Below, one piece after another: positions 57,494 through 64,000 of a stretch of 64,000 bases of DNA. Source of the DNA: Microbacterium phyllosphaerae. Lineage in GTDB: Bacteria; Actinomycetota; Actinomycetes; Actinomycetales; Microbacteriaceae. The notes under the pieces are model-generated. The model had not been told where the DNA came from and ran no database searches. It was given only the letters and a program-made list of their open reading frames with translations. Numbering within the stretch: position 1 is the first letter of the stretch; the number at the start of each line of letters is the position of its first letter. The DNA lies in the NCBI RefSeq assembly GCF_017876435.1, contig NZ_JAGIOA010000001.1, positions 2,108,001 through 2,172,000 on the forward strand, written 5' to 3'. The position numbers and the translations under genes were made by a program.

Positions 57494-59041
57494 ATGACTA
57501 TCCCGCGCAGTGAACCGACGATCATCAGCTCGTCGTCGGCAGCAATCGACTCCGACGGTCGCACCCGCTCGTACGAGGTGCGCACCTTCGGGTGCCAGAT
57601 GAACGTCCACGACTCCGAGCGACTCTCGGGGTCTCTGGAGAGCGCAGGATACGTCCGCGCCTCCGACGGCACTGAGGCCGACGTGGTGATCATCAACACG
57701 TGCGCGGTCCGCGACAACGCTGCAGGGAAGCTCTACGGCACCCTGGGCCAGCTGGCGGCGGTCAAACGTCGCAAGGACGGCATGCAGATCGCTGTCGGCG
57801 GATGCCTCGCGCAGATGGACAAGCAGGCAGTGCTCGACAAGGCGCCCTGGGTCGATGTCGTCTTCGGCACACACAACATGGGTTCCCTCCCCGCACTCCT
57901 CGAGCGCGCGCGCCACAACGGCGACGCCGAGCTCGAGATCCTGGAATCGCTCGAAGTCTTCCCGTCCACCCTCCCCACCAAGCGTGACTCCGCTCACAGC
58001 GGCTGGGTCTCGATCTCCGTCGGGTGCAATAACACGTGCACTTTCTGCATCGTTCCGAGCCTCCGCGGCAAGGAGAAGGACCGGCGGCCGGGAGACATCC
58101 TGAACGAGATCCGGCTCCTGGTCGAAGACGGCGCGATCGAGGTGACCCTGCTCGGACAGAACGTCAACTCCTACGGAGTCGAGTTCGGAGACCGTCAGGC
58201 GTTCGGCAAGCTGCTGCGCGCCGCGGGAGAGATCCAAGGACTCGAGCGCATCCGCTTCACGAGCCCCCACCCCGCCGCCTTCACGGACGACGTGATCGAT
58301 GCGATGGCCGAGACAGCGAACGTCATGCCGCAGCTGCACATGCCGCTGCAGTCCGGCAGCGACAGGATCCTCAAGGCGATGCGGCGTTCGTACCGGAGCG
58401 AGAGGTTCCTCGGGATCCTCGACCGGGTGCGGGACCGCATTCCGAACGCGGCGATCACCACCGACATCATCGTCGGATTCCCCGGTGAGACCGACGAGGA
58501 CTTCGAAGACACGATGCGCGTGGTCGAGCAGGCCCGCTTCTCGAGCGCATTCACCTTCCAGTACTCGATCCGAGAGGGCACGCCCGCGGCGACCATGGAA
58601 GACCAGATTCCCAAGGCCGTGGTGCAGGAGCGCTACAACCGCCTGATCGCGCTGCAGGAGCGCATCTCCCTGGAAGAGAACCAGAGGCAGGTGGGCCGCG
58701 AGGTCGAGGTGCTCGTCTCCACGGGCGAGGGAAAGAAGGATGCCGAGACGCACCGCCTCACCGGACGAGGCGAGGACAACCGCCTCGTGCACTTCGAGGT
58801 CACGCCCGGATCCGCTGTGCCGCGGCCCGGTGACGTCGTCTCGGTGACGATCACCCATGCAGCGCCGTTCCATCTGCTCGCCGACGATCCCACCGGGGCA
58901 CCGCTGCGCATCCGTCGCACCCGCGGCGGAGACGCATGGGATCGCGCGCAGGCGGACTCGTGCGCTGTTCCGGCGGCGACCACGGGTGACGGACCCCGCG
59001 CAGTCTCACTCGGCGTGCCGACGCTTCGCGTCGGCGTGTGA
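57494..59041 (+). CDS. miaB: tRNA-2-methylthio-N6-dimethylallyladenosine synthase
   Basis: 515 residues. Radical SAM methylthiotransferase acting on i6A37 of tRNA made by MiaA, whose gene follows. The N-terminal UPF0004 domain has its three cluster cysteines in FGCQMN, NTCAVRD and GGCLAQ. The radical SAM motif CNNTCTFC binds the second 4Fe-4S cluster; a C-terminal TRAM domain begins near residue 395. The protein ends in a 40-residue low-complexity tail whose last codons form a hairpin. miaA overlaps its stop. Confidence 0.97.
   Translation: MTIPRSEPTIISSSSAAIDSDGRTRSYEVRTFGCQMNVHDSERLSGSLESAGYVRASDGTEADVVIINTCAVRDNAAGKLYGTLGQLAAVKRRKDGMQIAVGGCLAQMDKQAVLDKAPWVDVVFGTHNMGSLPALLERARHNGDAELEILESLEVFPSTLPTKRDSAHSGWVSISVGCNNTCTFCIVPSLRGKEKDRRPGDILNEIRLLVEDGAIEVTLLGQNVNSYGVEFGDRQAFGKLLRAAGEIQGLERIRFTSPHPAAFTDDVIDAMAETANVMPQLHMPLQSGSDRILKAMRRSYRSERFLGILDRVRDRIPNAAITTDIIVGFPGETDEDFEDTMRVVEQARFSSAFTFQYSIREGTPAATMEDQIPKAVVQERYNRLIALQERISLEENQRQVGREVEVLVSTGEGKKDAETHRLTGRGEDNRLVHFEVTPGSAVPRPGDVVSVTITHAAPFHLLADDPTGAPLRIRRTRGGDAWDRAQADSCAVPAATTGDGPRAVSLGVPTLRVGV
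59017..59035 (+). terminator. Hairpin within the last codons of miaB
   Basis: GCCGACGC (59017-59024) and GCGTCGGC (59028-59035) with a TTC loop. It lies just before the miaA start and may attenuate transcription or modulate coupling rather than stop it fully. Confidence 0.4.
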
Positions 59042-59994
59042 CCCTTCCCCGGCACATGACCGTTCCGGTCCCGCATGGCGGGGCGCACTCACCGCGGCTG
59101 TGGGCGATCGTCGGAGCCACAGGCACGGGTAAGAGCGACCTCGCTCTCGACCTCGCCGAGACCCTCCGCCAGCGCGGCAACCTCGCCGAGATCGTCAACG
59201 CGGATGCCATGCAGCTCTACCGGGGTATGGACATCGGAACGGCGAAGCTCGCTCCGGGCGAGCGTCGAGGTATCCCGCACCACCTCTTCGACGTCCGAGA
59301 ACTCGACGAAGAGGCCGCGGTCGCCTGGTACCAGTCTCTTGCGCGCGCGGCCGTGACCGACATCCAGGGGCGCGGCGGCGATGCGATCCTCGTCGGCGGC
59401 TCCGGCTTGTATGTGTCGAGCGTCGTCTTCGACTTCGCCTTCCCCCCGCGCGACCCGGTGATCCGCGAGCGTCTCGAGAGCGAGCTCGCCGCTGATGGAG
59501 TCGGTGCGCTGCTCGAGCGGCTGCGCTACCTCGATCCGGCGACGGCGTCGAAAGTCGACCCCAAGAACAGTCGGCGCGTCATCCGTGCGCTGGAGGTCCT
59601 CGAGCAGGGGAGCACCACGCACGGTGCGGCGCTCCCCGAGAAGCCCTCGCTCTGGCAGCCCGACACACGCCTGATCGGTCTGCACGTCGACCGTGGGACG
59701 CTGGTCGACAGGCTCGACGCGAGAGTCGACCGCATGTGGGAGGCCGGGCTCGTCGACGAGGTGCGGGGGCTCCGCGAGCACGGACTCGAACGGGGCGTGA
59801 CGGCCCAGCGAGCGATCGGCTACGCTCAGGCGCTCGGCGAGCTCGACGGACGGCTCTCCCGCGCCGAAGCGATCGCCGAGACGCAGGCGCTCACCCGTCG
59901 ATACGCCCGTCGTCAGGTCTCCTGGTTCAAGCGGTACCCGGAACTGACCTGGCATGAACCGCCTGTCGACGCCGCCTCGCTCCTCGAACCGTGA
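59038..59994 (+). CDS. miaA: tRNA dimethylallyltransferase
   Basis: 318 residues. Adds a dimethylallyl group to A37 of tRNAs reading UNN codons, the substrate of MiaB. Seen: P-loop [28 protein letters not shown], the LVGGSGLYV strand and [13 protein letters not shown] for tRNA binding. GTG 59038 overlaps the miaB stop (GTGA) and is taken as start; ATG 59056 is an alternative six codons later. The MiaB/MiaA pair forms one modification pathway. Confidence 0.95.
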   Translation: MTLPRHMTVPVPHGGAHSPRLWAIVGATGTGKSDLALDLAETLRQRGNLAEIVNADAMQLYRGMDIGTAKLAPGERRGIPHHLFDVRELDEEAAVAWYQSLARAAVTDIQGRGGDAILVGGSGLYVSSVVFDFAFPPRDPVIRERLESELAADGVGALLERLRYLDPATASKVDPKNSRRVIRALEVLEQGSTTHGAALPEKPSLWQPDTRLIGLHVDRGTLVDRLDARVDRMWEAGLVDEVRGLREHGLERGVTAQRAIGYAQALGELDGRLSRAEAIAETQALTRRYARRQVSWFKRYPELTWHEPPVDAASLLEP

Positions 59995-60045
59995 TGCGGA
60001 TGTGCGTCGCGACCTGATGTCGGTGGTCGATGGGAAGCTGAGTAC

Positions 60046-60573
60046 ATGGCCACCCACTTCTACACCGCAAGCAGCCTCGACGGATTCATCGCGACTGATG
60101 AGCATTCTCTCGACTGGCTCCTGAAGCAGGACATCGACCAAGACGGTCCGATGTCGTACGCCGCCTTCGAGAAGACGATCGGCGCGCTCGCGATGGGAGC
60201 ATCGACGTACGAGTGGGTCATGCGGCATGAAGAGGGGCGTTGGGGGTATGCCCAGCCGACGTGGGTGTTCTCGCACCGGACACTCGAGGTCCCCGAGGGG
60301 GCGGACATCCGCGTGACCCAGGGCAACGTGGCCGACGTCCACTCCGACATGCTCGATGCGGCGGCCGGCAAGGATCTGTGGGTCGTCGGTGGGGGAGACC
60401 TGGCAGGGCAGTTCGCAGATGCAGGCCTGCTCGACGAGGTGTGGGTGCAGTACGCACCGGTGACGCTGGGATCCGGGGCGCCGCTGCTGCCGAGGTCTCT
60501 CGACCTCGAACTCCTCGACGTCGCGCGCAACCGCAACTTCATGTGCGGTCGGTATCGGGTGGTTCGTGACTGA
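60046..60573 (+). CDS. Dihydrofolate reductase-like (RibD C-terminal) family protein
   Basis: 175 residues with the RibD C-terminal/DHFR fold: YTASSLDGFIATDEHSLDWL, ALAMGASTYEWVM and LWVVGGGDLAGQFADAGLLDEV. Stand-alone members of this family are usually uncharacterised reductases, not folate or riboflavin enzymes. It lies between miaA and a GNAT gene in an otherwise conserved cluster, so it is probably an insertion. Weak Shine-Dalgarno (GGGAAG, about 11 nt upstream). Confidence 0.85.
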   Translation: MATHFYTASSLDGFIATDEHSLDWLLKQDIDQDGPMSYAAFEKTIGALAMGASTYEWVMRHEEGRWGYAQPTWVFSHRTLEVPEGADIRVTQGNVADVHSDMLDAAAGKDLWVVGGGDLAGQFADAGLLDEVWVQYAPVTLGSGAPLLPRSLDLELLDVARNRNFMCGRYRVVRD

Positions 60574-60587
60574 TCCGGCGCCGATTC

Positions 60588-60593
60588 TAGACT
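60588..60593 (+). promoter_or_regulatory. -10 box (TAGACT), 6 nt before ATG of the second GNAT gene
   Basis: Reads TAGACT-gggggc-ATG. Confidence 0.65.
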
Positions 60594-60599
60594 GGGGGC

Positions 60600-61058
60600 A
60601 TGGAGTGGGCAGTACGGGCGTTCGAGCGCGCCGACACGGAATCGGTGGTCGCGCTTTGGGATGAAGCGGGCCTGACCCGACCGTGGAACGACCCTCGGCT
60701 CGACATCGAACGCAAGCTCACGGTGCAGCCCGAGCTCTTCCTCGTCGTCGAGGAGTCGGAGGGAAGGGGCTCGGAGCGAGAGTCCGACGAGCGGCTGATC
60801 GTCGGCTCCGTCATGGCCGGGTATGACGGCCACCGCGGGTGGCTCTACTATCTGGCCACAGCGGCATCGCATCGCCAGCGTGGGGTCGCCCGATCGCTCG
60901 TCCGAGAGGCTGAGCGTCGACTTCTCGCGATGGGATGCCCGAAGGTGCAGCTCATGGTCAGAGAGGGGAACGACGCGGTGCTGGGCTTCTACGACGCGCT
61001 CGGTTATGAGCGGTTCTCCGTGTCGAACACGGGCAAGCGTCTGATCGTCGACGCATAG
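60600..61058 (+). CDS. GNAT family acetyltransferase (YpeA-like)
   Basis: 152 residues. WDEAGLTRPWNDPRLDIERKL at the N-terminus and SHRQRGVARSLVREAERRLLAMG (acetyl-CoA loop) followed by KVQLMVREGNDAVLGFYDALGY match the YpeA branch of GNAT enzymes. A charged insert (EESEGRGSERESDE) lies between strands. Acceptor unknown. Confidence 0.88.
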   Translation: MEWAVRAFERADTESVVALWDEAGLTRPWNDPRLDIERKLTVQPELFLVVEESEGRGSERESDERLIVGSVMAGYDGHRGWLYYLATAASHRQRGVARSLVREAERRLLAMGCPKVQLMVREGNDAVLGFYDALGYERFSVSNTGKRLIVDA

Positions 61059-61068
61059 CGGAGATCTC

Positions 61069-61074
61069 TAGACT
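61069..61074 (+). promoter_or_regulatory. -10 box (TAGACT), 6 nt before ATG of dapF
   Basis: Reads TAGACT-ggtcga-ATG. Confidence 0.68.
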
Positions 61075-61080
61075 GGTCGA

Positions 61081-61953
61081 ATGGTCGCATTCACCAAAGG
61101 TCACGGCACCGGCAACGATTTCGTCATCATCGCCGATCCCGACGGGGCTCTCGATCTGAGTGCCGAGCAGGTCGCCGTGCTGTGCGACCGACACTTCGGC
61201 ATCGGCGCCGACGGCATCCTTCGTGTCGTGCGCTCCGCCGCGATCGCCGAGGGACAGGCCGCGCTCGCTGAGGAACCCGATGCCGAGTGGTTCATGGACT
61301 ACCGGAACGCCGACGGGTCGATCGCCGAGATGTGCGGCAACGGGATCCGGGTGTTCGCGCACTACCTCGTGCGCTCCGGCCTCGCGACCATCGAACCGGG
61401 ATCCACACTGCCGATCGGAACCCGCGCAGGCGTCCGCGACGTCACGCGGAGCGAGACCGGGTACCAGGTCGATCTCGGCCTCTGGAAGCTCTCGGGCGAC
61501 GATCCGCTCGTCACTACCGACGGCCTTGCGGTGACGCGGCCCGGACTCGGAATCGACGTCGGGAATCCCCACGTGGTGGTCGCTCTCGCATCCGAGGCCG
61601 AACTCGCCTCGTTGGAACTCCACCGTGCCCCCGCGCTCGATCCGGTGCTTCCGGCGGGAGCCAACGTCGAGTTCGTCGTCCCGGGGGAGCCGCTCGTGCG
61701 TGACGGAATCGGTCACGTCACCATGCGCGTGTCCGAGCGTGGAGTCGGCGAGACGCTCAGCTGCGGCACCGGTGTGGCAGCCACGGCTCTGGCCGTCCGT
61801 CACTGGGCAGGCGAGAAGGCTCCCCACAACTGGCGCGTCGAGGTGCCGGGCGGCACTCTCGGCGTGCGTATGTTCCCTGCGGAGGACGGTGAGCACGTCG
61901 CTCTGTCCGGACCCGCTCAGCTGGTGTTCAGCGGCGAGGTCGACCTGATCTGA
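61081..61953 (+). CDS. dapF: Diaminopimelate epimerase
   Basis: 290 residues. Interconverts LL- and meso-diaminopimelate for lysine (and, in many bacteria, peptidoglycan) synthesis. The two catalytic cysteines are Cys85 in [11 protein letters not shown] and Cys228 in [19 protein letters not shown] opens the protein. Its position after miaA and before hflX is conserved in Actinobacteria. The HAD gene overlaps its stop (TGATG). Confidence 0.96.
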   Translation: MVAFTKGHGTGNDFVIIADPDGALDLSAEQVAVLCDRHFGIGADGILRVVRSAAIAEGQAALAEEPDAEWFMDYRNADGSIAEMCGNGIRVFAHYLVRSGLATIEPGSTLPIGTRAGVRDVTRSETGYQVDLGLWKLSGDDPLVTTDGLAVTRPGLGIDVGNPHVVVALASEAELASLELHRAPALDPVLPAGANVEFVVPGEPLVRDGIGHVTMRVSERGVGETLSCGTGVAATALAVRHWAGEKAPHNWRVEVPGGTLGVRMFPAEDGEHVALSGPAQLVFSGEVDLI

Positions 61954-62606
61954 TGCGTTCGATCGAGCCCGTCGACCTGGTCATCTTCGACTGCGACGGC
62001 GTTCTCGTCGACAGCGAGCGCCTCTCGATCGAGGTGGATCGCCGGGTCCTCGCCGACCTCGGGTGGACTCTCTCGCGGGAAGAGATCCTGCATCGCTTCG
62101 TCGGCCGTTCCTCCGCGCACTTCCGCTCCGAGATCGAAGCGCATCTCGGGCGGTCGCTCGCGGATGACTGGGAGACGCCCTACCAGCCCTGGTACGTCGA
62201 CGCGTTCGAGCGCGAACTCACGCCAGTGCCCGGTATCGAGGCTGCGCTCGATGAGCTCTCGGTGACGACGTGCGTCGCATCGAGCGGGGCGCATTCGAAG
62301 ATCCGACGGACACTGGGGTTGACCGGACTGCTCCCACGTTTCGCGGGGCGGATATTCAGCGCCGATGACGTCGAGAACGGCAAGCCGGCCCCGGATCTCT
62401 TCCTGCATGCGGCCGACCGTCTCGGAATCGTGCCGGATCGCTGCGCGGTGGTCGAGGACAGCCGCTTCGGAGTCCAGGCGGCTCGTGCTGCCGGGATGCG
62501 GGTATTCGGCTACGCCGGGGGCCTCACTCCGGCTGAGTGGCTGGAACGCGAAGGAGCGACCGTATTCACGGACATGCGCGGACTGCCCTCCCTGCTGGGG
62601 TGGTGA
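61953..62606 (+). CDS. HAD-superfamily hydrolase (subfamily IA)
   Basis: 217 residues. Motif I DCDGVLVDSE with the nucleophile Asp, motif II in VASSGAHSKI, motif III Lys in GKPAPDLFLHAADRLG, and motif IV VVEDSRFGVQAARAAGM. Similar in style to phosphoglycolate/sugar-phosphate phosphatases (YieH, YfbT). Translationally coupled to dapF, though no functional link to the pathway is evident. Confidence 0.9.
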   Translation: MRSIEPVDLVIFDCDGVLVDSERLSIEVDRRVLADLGWTLSREEILHRFVGRSSAHFRSEIEAHLGRSLADDWETPYQPWYVDAFERELTPVPGIEAALDELSVTTCVASSGAHSKIRRTLGLTGLLPRFAGRIFSADDVENGKPAPDLFLHAADRLGIVPDRCAVVEDSRFGVQAARAAGMRVFGYAGGLTPAEWLEREGATVFTDMRGLPSLLGW

Positions 62607-62624
62607 GCAGCGCGGGATCCGATC

Positions 62625-63266
62625 TCAGACGAGTGTGATGGGCTCGGTCGGAGGGGTGCCGTGCTTGCGGACCTTCAGCACCCGGTATCCCTTGGCGGTC
62701 GTCGTGCGGTAGACGCTGAAGCCGGGCTGGAACGTCGCGCCGATCCAGCGCTGCAGCGAATCCGCGCCCAGATTGCGCTGCACGACGAGCCAGGCGTCGC
62801 TGCGCTCATCGAGGCGGGGAATCCACTTCTCGAGGAGCCCGTGCAGCTCGTTCTTGCCCACGCGGATCGGCGGGTTGGAGCGGATGGAGCGGAACGTCAC
62901 GTCGGAGGGAACATCCTGGGGCAGGGATGCGTTGACATTCTTGAGACGGAGAGCTGCTGCGTTGCGCCGAACCAGGTCGAGGGCTCGTTCGTTCACGTCC
63001 ACGGCCCACACGGTCGCGTGCGGCGCGGCGATAGCCATCGAGAGGGTGATCGGGCCCCACCCGCTTCCGAGGTCGAGAAGATGGCCTCCCGGCGGAACGG
63101 GAGGCATGTTCGAGAGAAGGACGGCAGTACCGGCATCCAGCCGATCCGGGCTGAAGACGCCACCAGCGGTGGTGAGGTCCAGCTCACGGCCTGCGAGCGT
63201 CACACGGATCGATCGCAGGTTCTCGGGGCTTGCCGGGGCCGCGGTGAAGTAATGGTCGGACCCCAT
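62625..63266 (-). CDS. Class I SAM-dependent methyltransferase (RsmC/RlmG-like)
   Basis: 213 residues. SAM site LLDLGSGWGPITLSMA, then AVDVNERALDLVRRNAAAL, and the N6/N2-guanine or adenine motif SNPPIRVGK in the SxNPPI position. The family includes 16S rRNA m2G1207 (RsmC) and 23S m2G1835 (RlmG) enzymes; this one is a single-domain version. N-terminal HYFTAAPASPENLR is the usual start in Actinobacteria. Divergent from hflX. Confidence 0.9.
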   Translation of the reverse strand: MGSDHYFTAAPASPENLRSIRVTLAGRELDLTTAGGVFSPDRLDAGTAVLLSNMPPVPPGGHLLDLGSGWGPITLSMAIAAPHATVWAVDVNERALDLVRRNAAALRLKNVNASLPQDVPSDVTFRSIRSNPPIRVGKNELHGLLEKWIPRLDERSDAWLVVQRNLGADSLQRWIGATFQPGFSVYRTTTAKGYRVLKVRKHGTPPTEPITLV

Positions 63267-63272
63267 ACCGTG

Positions 63273-63278
63273 AGCGTA
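63273..63278 (-). promoter_or_regulatory. -10 box (TACGCT), 6 nt before ATG of the RsmC-like gene
   Basis: Reads TACGCT-cacggt-ATG on the minus strand; selects 63266 as start. Confidence 0.62.
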
Positions 63279-63293
63279 GCGGACAGCGCGGGC

Positions 63294-63299
63294 TAAGGT
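63294..63299 (+). promoter_or_regulatory. Candidate -10 box (TAAGGT) for hflX
   Basis: Two overlapping boxes, TAAGGT (63294-63299) and TAAGGC (63300-63305), lie about 30 nt before the ATG. AGGGACGG provides a short Shine-Dalgarno. Confidence 0.4.
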
Positions 63300-63334
63300 T
63301 AAGGCTCGCAACAAAACCCAGAGATCAGGGACGG

Positions 63335-64000
63335 ATGACGGAGACCACGACACACTCCACAGGTGACGAAGCAGTCGATCGCGTGCTCGCGAATGCGGAG
63401 AAGCGCACAGAGGCGCGCGTGTTCGGCGCTGCACAGGCGCTGCAGGACCGCGCCACGGCGTCGCACGCCTCATCGGACGGCGACCAGTGGGATCTCGAGG
63501 ACCGTCATGCGCTGCGGCGCGTCGGCGGCCTCTCCACCGAGCTCGAAGACGTCACAGAGGTCGAGTACCGGCAGCTGCGGCTCGAGAACGTGGTGCTCGT
63601 GGGCGTCTACCCGCAGGGTGCGCAGGAGGATGCCGAGAACTCGCTCCGCGAGCTCGCAGCCCTCGCCGAGACCGCAGGTGCGGTCGTGCTCGACGGCGTG
63701 CTGCAGCGCCGCCCGCACCCGGACGCCGCGACCTATATCGGACGCGGCAAGGCCCAGGAGCTCAAGGACATCGTCGCCGCCACCGGCGCCGACACGGTGA
63801 TCGCCGACACCGAACTCGCGCCCAGCCAACGGCGTGCGCTCGAAGACGTCGTCAAGGTCAAGGTCATCGACCGGACCACCGTGATCCTCGACATCTTCAG
63901 CCAGCACGCCAAGAGCCGTGAGGGCAAGGCGCAGGTCGAGCTCGCGCAGCTCGAGTACCTGTTGCCGCGTCTGCGCGGCTGGGGTGACTCGATGAGCCGT
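63335..64000 (+). CDS. hflX: GTPase HflX, N-terminal part (3' end outside window)
   Basis: The first 222 codons run off the right edge without a stop. HflX splits stalled or hibernating ribosomes. Visible is the N-terminal HflX domain: RLENVVLVGVYPQGAQEDAE, LRELAALAETAGAVV, PHPDAATYIGRGKAQEL, VIADTELAPSQRRALED, VKVIDRTTVILDIFSQHA and REGKAQVELAQLEYLLPRL. The GTPase domain lies beyond the window. The N-terminal 55 residues are a low-complexity extension. Confidence 0.95.
   Translation, partial: MTETTTHSTGDEAVDRVLANAEKRTEARVFGAAQALQDRATASHASSDGDQWDLEDRHALRRVGGLSTELEDVTEVEYRQLRLENVVLVGVYPQGAQEDAENSLRELAALAETAGAVVLDGVLQRRPHPDAATYIGRGKAQELKDIVAATGADTVIADTELAPSQRRALEDVVKVKVIDRTTVILDIFSQHAKSREGKAQVELAQLEYLLPRLRGWGDSMSR

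Noticed and set aside
1..64000. tRNA, rRNA, tmRNA, riboswitches, prophage, insertion sequences, restriction-modification or defence islands
   Set aside because: None was recognised on either strand. The SNF2 ATPase and the DUF559 fragment are the only genes with loose defence associations, and neither has supporting neighbours.

Overview
The window is high-G+C Gram-positive chromosomal DNA, and gene content and order fit Microbacteriaceae, most likely Microbacterium (inference from protein families and synteny; no 16S gene is present). No rRNA, tRNA, CRISPR array, insertion sequence, phage or transposase was seen. About 64 genes are supported, including a 58-residue gene, one frameshifted gene, and two genes cut by the window edges (ribF on the left, hflX on the right).

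Layout. 1-17.9 kb: end of ribF, a SNF2-family ATPase, pfkA, a broken DUF559 gene, an S9A oligopeptidase, a PiT phosphate transporter behind a PHO-box-like repeat, a TetR regulator, a phosphodiesterase, aspA, a fumarylacetoacetase-fold enzyme, PrsW, FKBP, YceI, an MFS exporter and rpsO. 18-37.5 kb: an accessory block with a self-regulated membrane protein/regulator pair, a 2-oxoglutarate oxygenase, the iron operon efeUOB behind a DtxR-like operator, a serine hydrolase/acyltransferase pair, a flavin monooxygenase/reductase pair, an FAD oxidase, a CitA/CitB-type two-component system beside dctA, DUF5302, DedA, a glycosyltransferase-SGNH hydrolase fusion and UDP-glucose dehydrogenase. 37.7-50 kb: pnp, a catalytically altered aldo/keto reductase homologue, dapB, a redox cluster (OsmC, DUF4395, thioredoxin), thyA-dfrA, an orphan EF-Tu domain II protein, dapA and RNase J. 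50-64 kb: the conserved actinobacterial run ftsK-pgsA-cinA-clgR-DUF3046-recA-recX-miaB-miaA-dapF-HAD-rsmC-hflX.

How the genes fit together. The backbone is the ribF-rpsO-pnp-dapB-dapA-rnj-ftsK-recA-miaB-hflX chain found in many Actinobacteria. Here it is opened by two stretches of accessory metabolism and transport: 17 kb between ribF and rpsO, and 20 kb between rpsO and pnp. PNPase, RNase J and S15 represent RNA turnover; dapA, dapB and dapF the diaminopimelate/lysine pathway; thyA-dfrA the thymidylate cycle; and recA-recX, with an SOS box, the DNA damage response. The most striking shared property is promoter architecture. At least 21 genes on both strands have a TANNNT-like -10 hexamer exactly 6 or 7 nt before the start codon, which predicts leaderless mRNAs and also fixes several ambiguous starts.
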